DNA of 64,000 bases, taken from NCBI RefSeq assembly GCF_017908595.1, contig NZ_JAGKTL010000001.1, positions 248,001 through 312,000 of the forward strand. The letters run 5' to 3'. This DNA comes from Rhodothermus bifroesti. GTDB lineage: Bacteria; Bacteroidota; Rhodothermia; Rhodothermales; Rhodothermaceae. How positions within the stretch are numbered: the first letter of the stretch is position 1; each line of letters begins with the position of its first letter. Both the position numbers and the translations under genes were made by a program. Below, piece by piece: positions 20,957-29,697 of the stretch. Below the pieces are notes generated by a model. That model was given only the letters and a program-made list of their open reading frames with translations, had not been told where the DNA came from and did not search any database.

Positions 20957-21799
20957 TCACTGGCGGTGCTCCTCTTGAACGCGCATCCTCTCCACACCTC
21001 TTCGGATCCGTGCACATCCCTCCGGCACCGAGTACACCGTCGCAATGGATGCGGCTATCCCACCCAGCGAAGGCCCTTCTAGCACCCCTTCAACTGCCGC
21101 AACGATGTCTGCCCCAACCAGAATCGCCCCTCCCAGTGCGGCCCCCCAGCCCTCTCTCCTCGGCCACAAATTGCGAACTCGTTCAAGGCTCAGCTCTCGT
21201 TTAAAGCGCCAGATTCTATTGGAGAATATGGTGAACGGATTAGGCATGCGCAAAAGAAGTGCAAAAACGTTGCGGCTTCCTCTCTGTCCCACCTCCGCAA
21301 TAGCCTCTTGTGGGGACAACCTCCCGCCCACAAGTTCAGCCGTGTCCTCGATAGACACTCCCAGGGACTCGGCCAACCTGAGGATATCGGGGGGCGGCCA
21401 TTCTCGCTCGGCTCCGTATCCCTCGGGCGTCGCCTGTGCAAGGTGTGCGATAACCTCATGCAGGCCCGACTTTTCCATCGTCTCCTGGATTATTGCAGCG
21501 TGCCGGATCGCATCTTCGTATGCCTGCTCTGCACTTCTCGGCAACTCTACAAACACCACCCAGGCTCTCCTGTAGTACGGAAGCCAATACACCCCCCCTT
21601 CTTCCAACAACACGAAAGGCATTTCTTTTAGCTCGTCGGGCGGGATCGTCTCCAGTTCTGCCCGAAATACCTCATCTACTACGAGTATCCGCCTTAAGGC
21701 CGCTTCTACGCCTCGCGTTGCCGCTACGATATCTTCGGCTTCCACGCGCGACAGCGCATGCCCTAGCAGGTATCCTAGTTCGAATGCTTTCCGATCCAT
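20957..21799 (-). CDS. Unrecognised 280-residue protein of the defence island, hydrophobic C-terminus
   Basis: I do not recognise this protein. Residues 1-170 look soluble and helical, with an EGGVYWLPYYRRAWVVFVELP strand region at about 68-88 and a DILRLAESLGVSIEDTAELVGGRLSPQEAIAEVGQ segment that could be a small helix-turn-helix or SAM-like bundle (about 138-172). Residues about 217-262 contain two Gly/Ala/Ile/Val-rich segments (GAALGGAILVGADIVAAVEGV and LGGIAASIATVYSV) that could form a membrane hairpin or glycine-zipper. A good ribosome binding site (AAGGAG, 8 bases from ATG) supports expression. It sits between the helicase and methyltransferase genes, 21 bases before the latter, and its base composition is visibly less G+C-rich than its neighbours. 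Confidence 0.8.
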   Translation of the reverse strand: MDRKAFELGYLLGHALSRVEAEDIVAATRGVEAALRRILVVDEVFRAELETIPPDELKEMPFVLLEEGGVYWLPYYRRAWVVFVELPRSAEQAYEDAIRHAAIIQETMEKSGLHEVIAHLAQATPEGYGAEREWPPPDILRLAESLGVSIEDTAELVGGRLSPQEAIAEVGQRGSRNVFALLLRMPNPFTIFSNRIWRFKRELSLERVRNLWPRREGWGAALGGAILVGADIVAAVEGVLEGPSLGGIAASIATVYSVPEGCARIRRGVERMRVQEEHRQ

Positions 21800-21921
21800 C
21801 GGTAGTCTCCTTCTCCAGCCCGTTTACCACAGGCCACCGGTGTACTTTACAGCATGGTCCTGTATGGCCGCATCCAACACAGCGCATCAGCGGAGCAGGA
21901 TCACGAATTCTCCACGTGTAG

Positions 21922-24900
21922 TCATCTCGGCTCCTCCGCTCTCGCTAGCAACTCTCGTAAATCGTAATTCACGCTCGTCACCTCGAAGTCCGGCTCTCGG
22001 CGGAAGGGGCGGCGGACATAGTGGACTCGGTGACCGCCCCCCTCCAGGAACTCCACAATGGCCAGAATATAATCATCAGGCTTGTTAAGGGCTGTGAGAA
22101 CCTCATTGCGGGTTACGGTAATGGTATCGGCTCCAGCTACTCGTCCCTTTACCTCAATAAACCGGAGGCGGCCTGTGCGGGGGTCACGGCTTTCGATGTC
22201 GTATCCAAGTCGTTCTTGTTCCCTATCTACCGGCTCATAGCCCAGATTGCGTTCTATCTCCATGACAATAGCCCGTGCACGAGCGGCCGAGGCCTGCGTG
22301 TCGGCTGGAACCGAGATGGGAATCGTAGCCTGTCCCTTTATTTTAGCCAGCAGCCCCGCCGGCACCACCACGAATCCGCCCATCACCACGGGCGGAAGCG
22401 CCGAGATCTGGGCCTCGAGGTCCAACTGTTCCATGCGCTTCTGAAGCCGGGCAGCCAGGTCGTCGGCCCGACGTCGGGCTTCCTGCCAGTTGAGCCGGGC
22501 AGCGGGTTTGCCCGCTTGCTCCTGGAGGCGTAGTTCCTCAGCCCGGTGGTCCCAGTAGGCGATCTCCTTGGTGAGCCGGTCCTTCACTGCCGCCCGGGTC
22601 TTCTCGATCCACTCCAGCCGACGCCGCCGGACCTCCTCCAGATGCTCGGGGACGATCCGGTTCACAGCGTACGCCTGCGCCCGGCTCTCCAGGTCCCGCG
22701 TGATCCACGCGCACTCGGGCCGGGCCAGGATCTCTTCCGGCGAAGGTTCGCCCTCCCGCAGAGGCCGGTAGTCCAGGTAAGGGGCGTAGCCCGCGTGGCG
22801 TGCGTTGCCGTCAGCGTCCAGCTCCACGTACAGGAGCCGGCGCGAGATTACACGGCGTTCGCCCGTGCGCGTGGTGCTCGCGTCCTGGATGGCGTGCTCG
22901 AGGTAGAAGACCACCCGCGGCCGCTCGCCCGGGTCTCGGTCGTCCACCAGCACCGTCCCGCAGCGCAGGAGGTCCCGGTAGCGCTCCAGGGTTAGGTCGA
23001 TGACCGCGTCCAGAAGGGGGTGGCCCGGGCAGACGAAAGCGGCCAGGGGCTGCCCGGGCGGAGCGATGAGGTCCTTCTCAAAGGTGATCCGCTCATAGCG
23101 GTGGAGGATAGGCTCGCGGGTCCCGATGAGCCGGTCGCGCTGGCGCACCGCCGCCGGCACATGGGTCACCTCGTATCGTCGAGGCTCCCGCTGGCGCACG
23201 GTACCACCCAACTGCCGGAACGCTTCAAGGAAGAACGACTCGATGTAGTGCGGCTGGAGCCGGCGGGCCTCGGCCCGTTCCATATCCTCCCGGATGCGAC
23301 GCAGCCGCTCAGCGTCGATGATCTCGTGCGCCAGAGCGCGCTCCTCGACCAGGTTCTGCACGTGGGCCAAATCCAGCGCCTCGCCGATGGCGCGGTCGAG
23401 CCTCGCCTTGACCTCGGGTTGCTCGCCATGTCGGATGGCCTCGATGAGGAGATCACGGAGCGGCCGCCCCTCGAACTGTAGCTTCCCCAAAACGTCAAAA
23501 ACTTTACCCCCGAGGGCTTTGCGTGCCTCCTCCAACTTCCGTAGCAACGTGTGGTAGACGTCACCCTCCCGCGTCTCGATGGCCACGAGGTTCCACATGT
23601 GGCAGGGCTCGGTCTGCCCGATGCGGTGGATCCGGCCGAATCGCTGCTCGAGACGGTTGGGGTTCCAGGGCAGGTCGTAGTTCACCATCAGGTGGGCCCG
23701 CTGGAGGTTGATGCCCTCGCCGGCGGCGTCCGTGGCCACCAGGACCTGCACCTCGGGATCGTGCAGGAACGCCTCCTGCGCCTTCGCGCGCTCTTCGCGA
23801 CCCATGCCGCCGTGGATCGACACGACAGCCCGTGGCCGGCCGAGCAGGGTGGAGATGCGCTCCACCAGGTAGCGGAGGGTATCCCGGTGCTCAGTGAAGA
23901 TCACCAGCTTCTGGCGGGACGAGGCCACCGGCTTCGGGGGGTCCGCTCCGTCGGCCTGCGCTTCCTTCGCGATGCGCTCTGCGATAGCCGTCGGAGTGAA
24001 GAGTTCGCCGAGGAGGTTCGCAAGCTCCCGCCACTTCCGGTCCTCGCCGCTCTGCCGTACGCGCTGTGCCAGGTCCTCTAGCTGCCTGAGGGTGGCGATC
24101 TCCGCCCGCAGCTCCTCGATGGTACGGGCTGCGGTGGCCTGGTCGAGGACCTCTTCTTCTTTCTCGGCAACCTCGGTGTCTGGAGCGTCCTCGAGGTCCT
24201 CAAGGTCCTCTAGGTCTACCGCAGGGCCAAGGTTCGCTGGTACGGCCACTCTCCCACCGCGCTGGAGCACTTCCACTTCACGTAATCGGCTCTCCAAGCG
24301 CTCCCGCCGGCGCCGGAGAGACTGATAAATCGCCTCTGGCGAGGAAGCCAGACGGCGCTGCAGGATGGTCAGGGCGAATCCGACAGTGCCCGCGCGCTTT
24401 TCGTCCCCCAGAGCGTCGGCGCGGTTGAACTCCTCCCGCACGTACTCCGTGACTTCTTTGTACAGGCACGCCTCCAGGTCCGATAGACGATAAGGGACAG
24501 TATGGGCGAACCGCTCCGGGAAGAGGGGCGAGCCGTCGAACTTGACCAGCTTCTCCTTGACCACCCTTCGCATGAGGTCCGAGACGTCCACCTGGTGCAC
24601 GCCGTCCCGGAAGCGGCCCTCGAACCGGTCACCGTCCAGCAGAGCCAGGAAAAGCTGAAAGTCCTCCTCCTTGCCGTTATGAGGTGTCGCTGTAAGCAAA
24701 AGGAGGTGCCGGGTAAGGCCGGAAAGAAGTTGGCCAAGTTTGTAGCGCTTGGTGTACTTTACCTCTCCCCCAAAGAACGTGGCGGACATTTTGTGGGCTT
24801 CGTCTACCACTACCAGATCCCACCGGCACTCCGGAGCCGCCAGCTTCGCCTGCACCGATTCGTTTCGAGCGGCCTTGTCCAGACGTATGATCACCAGGTC

Positions 24901-25494
24901 GTTTTCCAGGAACCAGTTGCCGGTCCGCGCAGCTTCCAGCTTGTCGTTGGTGGCGATCTCGAAGGGGAGCTGGAAACGCCGGTACAGCTCGTCCTGCCAC
25001 TGCTCCACCAGACTCCCGGGGCACACCACCAAGCACCGCTGCACGTCGCCCCGGACCAGGAGCTCCTTGATGAGCAGCCCAGCCATGATGGTCTTGCCCG
25101 CTCCAGGGTCGTCCGCCAGCAAAAAGCGTAGCGGCTGGCGCGGAAGCATGCTCTCGTAGACCGCAGTGATTTGGTGAGGGAGGGGTTCCAAAAGCGACGT
25201 GTGCACCGCGAGCAGAGGATCGAACAGGTAGGCTAGCCGGATGCGTTGAGCCTCGGACACCAGACGGAATAGCGCCCCGTCCCCATCGAAACCCCAAGGC
25301 CGGCCGTACTCCACAAGTTCTAAGCGGGGTTCATCGTCCCGGTAAAGCAAAATGTTTCCCACGCGCCCGCCAGGGTCCTTGTAGGTGAGCTCCAGGGCAT
25401 CGGTGCCGAACCACTGGACGTGCACCACCGTCACGGCGCGGTCCGGAAGGATGCCCCGCACAATGGCCTGGGGTCTAAGATCCTCGAGCTTCAT
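21922..25494 (-). CDS. SNF2-type DEAH helicase with C-terminal DUF3883 domain (defence island)
   Basis: A 1190-residue superfamily 2 helicase/translocase, first gene of the island operon. Walker A is DDPGAGKTIMAGLLIKEL (128-145), the DEAH box is VVVDEAHKMSA (228-238), and motif III TATPHNGKEEDF and the arginine-finger motif QRFGRIHRIGQTEP follow. The last 115 residues are a DUF3883-type domain (LGYDIESRDPRTGRLRFIEVKG, then a T.NEV motif) with restriction-endonuclease-like residues. The overall layout matches the DrmD-like helicases of class 1 DISARM and related modification-based defence loci. Inferred role: translocation on invading DNA and delivery to a nuclease or effector. The gene is preceded by about 330 non-coding bases holding the likely promoter. 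Confidence 0.9.
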   Translation of the reverse strand: MKLEDLRPQAIVRGILPDRAVTVVHVQWFGTDALELTYKDPGGRVGNILLYRDDEPRLELVEYGRPWGFDGDGALFRLVSEAQRIRLAYLFDPLLAVHTSLLEPLPHQITAVYESMLPRQPLRFLLADDPGAGKTIMAGLLIKELLVRGDVQRCLVVCPGSLVEQWQDELYRRFQLPFEIATNDKLEAARTGNWFLENDLVIIRLDKAARNESVQAKLAAPECRWDLVVVDEAHKMSATFFGGEVKYTKRYKLGQLLSGLTRHLLLLTATPHNGKEEDFQLFLALLDGDRFEGRFRDGVHQVDVSDLMRRVVKEKLVKFDGSPLFPERFAHTVPYRLSDLEACLYKEVTEYVREEFNRADALGDEKRAGTVGFALTILQRRLASSPEAIYQSLRRRRERLESRLREVEVLQRGGRVAVPANLGPAVDLEDLEDLEDAPDTEVAEKEEEVLDQATAARTIEELRAEIATLRQLEDLAQRVRQSGEDRKWRELANLLGELFTPTAIAERIAKEAQADGADPPKPVASSRQKLVIFTEHRDTLRYLVERISTLLGRPRAVVSIHGGMGREERAKAQEAFLHDPEVQVLVATDAAGEGINLQRAHLMVNYDLPWNPNRLEQRFGRIHRIGQTEPCHMWNLVAIETREGDVYHTLLRKLEEARKALGGKVFDVLGKLQFEGRPLRDLLIEAIRHGEQPEVKARLDRAIGEALDLAHVQNLVEERALAHEIIDAERLRRIREDMERAEARRLQPHYIESFFLEAFRQLGGTVRQREPRRYEVTHVPAAVRQRDRLIGTREPILHRYERITFEKDLIAPPGQPLAAFVCPGHPLLDAVIDLTLERYRDLLRCGTVLVDDRDPGERPRVVFYLEHAIQDASTTRTGERRVISRRLLYVELDADGNARHAGYAPYLDYRPLREGEPSPEEILARPECAWITRDLESRAQAYAVNRIVPEHLEEVRRRRLEWIEKTRAAVKDRLTKEIAYWDHRAEELRLQEQAGKPAARLNWQEARRRADDLAARLQKRMEQLDLEAQISALPPVVMGGFVVVPAGLLAKIKGQATIPISVPADTQASAARARAIVMEIERNLGYEPVDREQERLGYDIESRDPRTGRLRFIEVKGRVAGADTITVTRNEVLTALNKPDDYILAIVEFLEGGGHRVHYVRRPFRREPDFEVTSVNYDLRELLARAEEPR

Positions 25495-25824
25495 TGTTAT
25501 ACCGTGACACCTGAAGCCTTGGGTTGGTCCTACCAGGTCCTAAAGTACACCATTGATCCTTTTTGAACACCCCGCACAAACAGGCACATCTTCCATCCCG
25601 CATGGGCGGTTATTGGCCCCTCCCCAAATAACACTCTCTGGTGAGACTTTCGTAAAGCCCCAGAGCACGCAGTTCCTAAAAGACGCCATGACTTAAAAGG
25701 TCAGGGAAAAGCATCCGCTCTCCAAGGAGATAGCTTTCGTACGTAAGCTTCATTATTGGCTTAGGAATTACGCTTTCACGGGCGGACTGCTACCAGGAGC
25801 AGCCCTTAGCGCCCTTGGTGCTTA
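25495..25824. other. Intergenic region between the island operon and nrdJ
   Basis: No supported gene. It should carry the promoter for the leftward island operon. The reverse complement near 25533-25551 contains GGTGTACTTTA, and the same 11-mer occurs on the plus strand at 21838-21848 in the 122-base gap downstream of the helicase gene. A plus-strand frame open from about 25697 (after a TAA) to the nrdJ end has no start codon or recognisable motif and runs through the terminator hairpin. No insertion-sequence ends, direct repeats or tRNA were found here to mark an integration point. Confidence 0.5.
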
Positions 25825-25862
25825 CCTAAAAAGACGCCCGGCCCGTGCACACGGGCCGGGCG
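25825..25862 (-). terminator. Rho-independent terminator of nrdJ
   Basis: A perfect 13-bp GC-rich stem (CGCCCGGCCCGTG at 25835-25847 pairing with 25850-25862) has a 2-base formal loop. Read on the minus strand it is followed by CTTTTTAGG, and it lies 28 bases past the nrdJ stop. Confidence 0.9.
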
Positions 25863-25890
25863 CTACGTCCCAGTCCAAGGGGAACCTGCA

Positions 25891-28872
25891 TCAACCGCAG
25901 CCGCTCGAATTGCCGCAGTTCGGGCAAACGTAGCAGGCGCCTGAGCGCACCGTGATTGAACCGCAGTTCGAGCAGGCTGGCGCATCTTCCTGATGCTCAA
26001 AAACCCTAGCTTGCGGGGTTGTTTTTGTGCTACCCGAAGCTGCCTGCCCCTGAAGTCCTAAGAAGGCTTCAATGGTGGGCCCCACAAGCGGCGTAATCGG
26101 CCCTGTAGGCTGCGTCTCGAAACTCAGCTCCAGTTGCCGTTCGTCACGAGCCGGACCGCTGCGTTTAACTTCGGCCGCTACACCTTCGCCAGGCGTCTCG
26201 CTTTTTTCTTCCTGCGGGCGCCCCAAGAATTTGAGCGAAAGGTAGCGGAAAATGTAGTCCATAATGGACTTGGCAATCGGGATTTGCGGGTTGTTCGTAA
26301 AGCCGGAAGGCTCAAAGCGCATGTGACTGAACTTGTTGCACAAGTCCTCCAACGGCACGCCGTACTGCAGGGCAATAGAGATGGCTGTGGCAAAGGCGTC
26401 CATTAGTCCAGAAATCGTCGACCCTTGCTTAGCCATGGTGATAAAGATCTCGCCCGGCATGGCGGTGTCTGGATAAAGCCCAATGTGCAGGTAGCCTTCG
26501 TGACCCGCTACCGAGAACTTGTGCGTCAGCGAAGGCCGCTCATCGGGCAGCCGCTTGCGCACAGGCTTGTAGATCACTTTCTCGATGACCTGCGGCTCGC
26601 TTGCAGCCACGCCGTCCCCACTGGACTCGGCCTTTTTGTCTTCCTTGCGCGTGGAAAGCGGCTGGCTGCGCTTGGAATTTTCGCGGTAAATGGCCAGCGC
26701 CTTAAGCCCCAGTTTCCAGCCTTGAATGTAGGCATCCATAATTTCTTCGACGGTCACGTGCTCAGGCATATTGACCGTCTTGGAAATGGCGCCGCTGATA
26801 AAAGGCTGGCAAGCTGCCATCATCTTGATGTGACCCATGTAGTGAATAAAACGCTGGCCTTTGTAGGGCTTAAAGGCACAGTCAAAAACCGACAGGTGTG
26901 CTTCCTGAAGATGGGGTGCGCCTTCGATCGTGTCGTTTTCCTCAATATAGGCCAAGATATCTCGGATCTGCTCTTCCGTGTACCCAAGGCGGCGCAGTGC
27001 AATTGGGACCGTATTGTTGACGATCTTGAGCATGCCGTCGCCTTTACCGGCCAGCAGCTTGTATTTCACCAGAGCAATGTCTGGTTCAATGCCCGTGGTG
27101 TCGCAATCCATCATAAAGCTGATGGTACCGGTCGGGGCCAGCACCGTTGCCTGGGCATTGCGGTAGCCGTAGCGTTCGCCCAGGGCCACCATGCGGGCCA
27201 TGCTTTCACGCGCTGCTGCTTTCAGGTAAGCTGGACAGCTGGGGTGGATCTCTTCAACGGCTGCTTGGTGCATGCGCATCACTTCGAGCATGCAGTCCCG
27301 GTTTTGCTCGAAGGCCGCAAACGGCCCAATGCGTTCGATAGCCGCGATTTCCGCACTGCGGGCATAGGCCTCGGCATGCATGATGGCCGTAATGGCACCG
27401 GCCACAGCCCGCCCCTCGTCGCTATCATAGGGCAATCCCATGGCCATCAACATCGCCCCTAGGTTAGCAAAGCCCAAGCCGAGCGGCCGGTAGTCGTGGC
27501 TGTTTTGGGCGATCTTTTCCGAGGGATAGCCCGCATTGTCCACCAGGATCTCCATGGCTGTGATGAAGATCCGTACGGCTGCCCGGAAGCGCTCGACGTC
27601 GAACGACCCGTCTTCGCGCTGGAATTTGCGCAGGTTCAGCGAGGCCAGGTTGCAGGCGGAGTTGTCGAGAAACATGTATTCGGAGCAAGGATTGCTCGAA
27701 TTGATCGGCCCGCTATTTTTGCAAGTGTGCCACTTTTGAATCGTGTCCTCATACTGCAAGCCTGGGTCGCCGCAAATCCACGTGCCTTCGGCCACCTTGT
27801 AGAGCAGTTCGTAGGCATCAATTTCTTCGACCACTTGCCCGGTGGTGACGGCGCGCAACGGATACTTTTTGCGGGCCAGCACCGCCTCCATGAACTCGTC
27901 CGTCACACGCACCGACTGGTTCACATTCTGAAAAGCAACCGAGTTGTACGCCTCCCCATTAAAAGAACCATCATAGCCCTGCTCAATGAGCGCCCAGGCC
28001 TTTTTTTCTTCCTTGGCCTTGGCGGTCACAAATTCCATGATATCGGGATGCCAGACCTTGAGCGTTTGCATGATGGCCGCTCGGCGCGTTTTACCTCCCG
28101 ACTTAATCGTAGCGCCTGTGGCATCCTGCACCCGCATAAACGAGACCGGACCCGAGGGCTGCCCCCCTCCGGAGAGTTTTTCTTTGGTAGAACGCAACTT
28201 GGACCAGTCGGCACCCACGCCTGAGCCAAACTTAAACAGGCGGGCGCTTTCGGCCATCAGCTGCCAAATATCGTCGATGGAGTCTTCAACCGAAATAATG
28301 AAACAGGCAGAAGCTTGCGGCCGCTCATACGGATCAACCGGCAGTGCGCGCTGCGCCTTAAAATCCCATCCCCAAATGGTCTTTCCCCCCGTATCCCGCA
28401 CGCCATACAGATGGTAAAGCCCAACGTTGAACCAAACCGGAGAGTTAAATGCCCCGTACTGGTGCAGACAAAGCCACGTCAGCTCATCGTAGAAACGCTC
28501 GGCATCTTCCGGCGAGGCAAAATAGCCCTGATCCCTACCCCAGTCGGTGATCGTACGCGTTACGCGATGAATGAGCTGCTTTAGGCTGTACTCGCGCTTA
28601 CCTTCACGCGGATCGCCATTACCTACAGCCAGATCTCCGTAAAAATATTTGGACGCCACCACGTTGGTGGCCAGTTGGCTCCACGTTGATGGAAACTCGA
28701 CGTCCTTTTGCTCAAAAACCGCTTCACCTTTGCTGTTGTAAATGGCCGCAGTTCGGCGCTCCCAGACAACCGAGTCGAAAGGATGCTGCCCTTCGGTAGA
28801 AAAAACACGTGCAATACGCAACCCCTGACGCAGCGTCGAAGCTTCTGGCAATAGACGGGGAGACTTTGCCAT
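25891..28872 (-). CDS. nrdJ: Adenosylcobalamin-dependent ribonucleotide reductase (class II)
   Basis: A 993-residue enzyme reducing ribonucleotides for DNA synthesis with a B12-derived radical. The catalytic core shows NPCSEYMFLDNSACNLASLNL (active-site cysteine region) and PTGTISFMMDCDTTGIEPD. A TSCPD domain follows at about residues 750-870 (LYPDTAMPGEIFITMAKQGS), and the C-terminus ends in paired cysteine knuckles (CSNCGS, CYVCPNCGNSSGCG) typical of long NrdJ and used for disulfide relay or zinc. ATG 28872 is chosen because a GGAGG ribosome binding site lies just upstream; an in-frame TTG at 28884 would overlap that site. No cobalamin riboswitch was recognised upstream, but two DnaA boxes are present. 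Confidence 0.96.
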   Translation of the reverse strand: MAKSPRLLPEASTLRQGLRIARVFSTEGQHPFDSVVWERRTAAIYNSKGEAVFEQKDVEFPSTWSQLATNVVASKYFYGDLAVGNGDPREGKREYSLKQLIHRVTRTITDWGRDQGYFASPEDAERFYDELTWLCLHQYGAFNSPVWFNVGLYHLYGVRDTGGKTIWGWDFKAQRALPVDPYERPQASACFIISVEDSIDDIWQLMAESARLFKFGSGVGADWSKLRSTKEKLSGGGQPSGPVSFMRVQDATGATIKSGGKTRRAAIMQTLKVWHPDIMEFVTAKAKEEKKAWALIEQGYDGSFNGEAYNSVAFQNVNQSVRVTDEFMEAVLARKKYPLRAVTTGQVVEEIDAYELLYKVAEGTWICGDPGLQYEDTIQKWHTCKNSGPINSSNPCSEYMFLDNSACNLASLNLRKFQREDGSFDVERFRAAVRIFITAMEILVDNAGYPSEKIAQNSHDYRPLGLGFANLGAMLMAMGLPYDSDEGRAVAGAITAIMHAEAYARSAEIAAIERIGPFAAFEQNRDCMLEVMRMHQAAVEEIHPSCPAYLKAAARESMARMVALGERYGYRNAQATVLAPTGTISFMMDCDTTGIEPDIALVKYKLLAGKGDGMLKIVNNTVPIALRRLGYTEEQIRDILAYIEENDTIEGAPHLQEAHLSVFDCAFKPYKGQRFIHYMGHIKMMAACQPFISGAISKTVNMPEHVTVEEIMDAYIQGWKLGLKALAIYRENSKRSQPLSTRKEDKKAESSGDGVAASEPQVIEKVIYKPVRKRLPDERPSLTHKFSVAGHEGYLHIGLYPDTAMPGEIFITMAKQGSTISGLMDAFATAISIALQYGVPLEDLCNKFSHMRFEPSGFTNNPQIPIAKSIMDYIFRYLSLKFLGRPQEEKSETPGEGVAAEVKRSGPARDERQLELSFETQPTGPITPLVGPTIEAFLGLQGQAASGSTKTTPQARVFEHQEDAPACSNCGSITVRSGACYVCPNCGNSSGCG

Positions 28873-28884
28873 AACAACCTCCAA

Positions 28885-29225
28885 ATATGGTTAGGGTAGG
28901 TTTGCTCTGTAATCGCACACGCCTTGCAGTAGAAGCAGTCTTTTGTAATAACGGATATAGAAACCTTGCTTGGGTAAGACTGCTTCCCAGACCGGGCTTT
29001 TCTAATAAAGACCCTTGCTGCCGTTAATTCAAGCAGAAGTTAATCACAATTTATCCACACAACTCCACCAAAAAACAAGAATAACAGCAGTTTTGACACA
29101 AAAGCATTTCTAACCTTTATAAATATGTTTAATTTCCGTTATGCATCAAAACAGGTCTAAGAAATCCACTTATCCACAGCGTTGGATGTTTGGCTTTTTA
29201 GGATCTGTATAACGGAAATCAAGAT
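28885..29225. promoter_or_regulatory. nrdJ upstream region with two perfect DnaA boxes and an inverted repeat
   Basis: An AT-rich 340-base gap with no gene. TTATCCACA, the consensus DnaA box, occurs at 29051-29059 and 29170-29178 in the same orientation, 119 bases apart. ATTTCCGTTA (29132-29141) and TAACGGAAAT (29210-29219) are exact reverse complements. DnaA boxes in a ribonucleotide reductase promoter are known from E. coli nrdAB, where DnaA links dNTP supply to initiation. The same control here is inference. The palindromic NrdR box was not seen. Confidence 0.55.
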
Positions 29226-29253
29226 AAGAAAACCCCGGCAACGGATGCCGGGG
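29226..29253 (-). terminator. Rho-independent terminator of the acidic-protein gene
   Basis: An 8-bp stem (CCCCGGCA / TGCCGGGG, 29233-29240 and 29246-29253) is followed on the minus strand by TTTTCTTA. A second hairpin (7-bp stem, 29261-29280) lies between it and the stop codon. Confidence 0.8.
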
Positions 29254-29301
29254 CGCATTTCCGGCTGAGCGGGCAGCCGGGCTCAAAAGGAGCCTTATAC
29301 T

Positions 29302-29559
29302 TTAAAACTCCTCCTCTTCATCATCCTCAAAGTCCTCAAACTCATCATCGAAGTCTTCTTCGAAATCCTCGAAGTCCTCATCGTCAAAGTCTTCTTCAAA
29401 GTCTTCGAAGTCTTCTTCATCAAAATCTTCTTCGAAATCTTCGAAGTCTTCCTCGTCAAAGTCTTCTTCTTCAAAGTCGTCAAAATCCTCTTCCTCTTCA
29501 TTGTAAGCCCACGCCCCTGGGACCAAAGGTAAGGTGTCTTCCAAAGTGAAGGTACGCAT
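29302..29559 (-). CDS. Extremely acidic Phe-repeat small protein
   Basis: An 85-residue protein of unknown function. After an ordinary N-terminus (MRTFTLEDTLPLVPGAWAYN) the remaining 65 residues are almost only Asp, Glu and Phe, built from 12-residue units such as DEEDFEDFEEDF (two exact copies and one with a single change, plus degenerate flanks). The Phe residues recur at 3-4-5 spacing. The unit is 36 bases at DNA level, so the gene can expand and contract by slippage. There is no basic residue after the N-terminal part. ATG 29559 is chosen; a longer frame to 29637 adds an unconserved leader. A terminator follows, so it is a free-standing gene. Cytoplasmic location is likely since no signal peptide is seen. 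Confidence 0.75.
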   Translation of the reverse strand: MRTFTLEDTLPLVPGAWAYNEEEEDFDDFEEEDFDEEDFEDFEEDFDEEDFEDFEEDFDDEDFEDFEEDFDDEFEDFEDDEEEEF

Positions 29560-29697
29560 AGTAGATAAATGCACAGGTTTGGTGAATCTTGGCTCCTGGC
29601 CGGGCTGCCCGGCCCTCCATGGGCAAAAATACGACAAATCAGGGAATACACGACAGGCTTAGCCTCTTAGGATTATGAAAAATTCCCGTTCATGCAG

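Noticed and set aside
25697-25920. Open plus-strand frame before and through the nrdJ terminator as a gene remnant
   Set aside because: No start codon, no recognisable motif, and the frame runs through a terminator hairpin into the antisense of nrdJ.
28885-29225. Chromosomal origin of replication
   Set aside because: Only two DnaA boxes were found, with no dnaA, dnaN, gidA or rpmH neighbours. A DnaA-regulated promoter is a simpler reading.
28885-29225. Cobalamin riboswitch upstream of nrdJ
   Set aside because: The conserved B12-box sequence (GCCACTG region) was not found on the relevant strand.
29300-29520. Regular 36-base repeats as a CRISPR array
   Set aside because: The repeats are contiguous, without spacers, and translate to an in-frame acidic repeat, so this is a coding tandem repeat.
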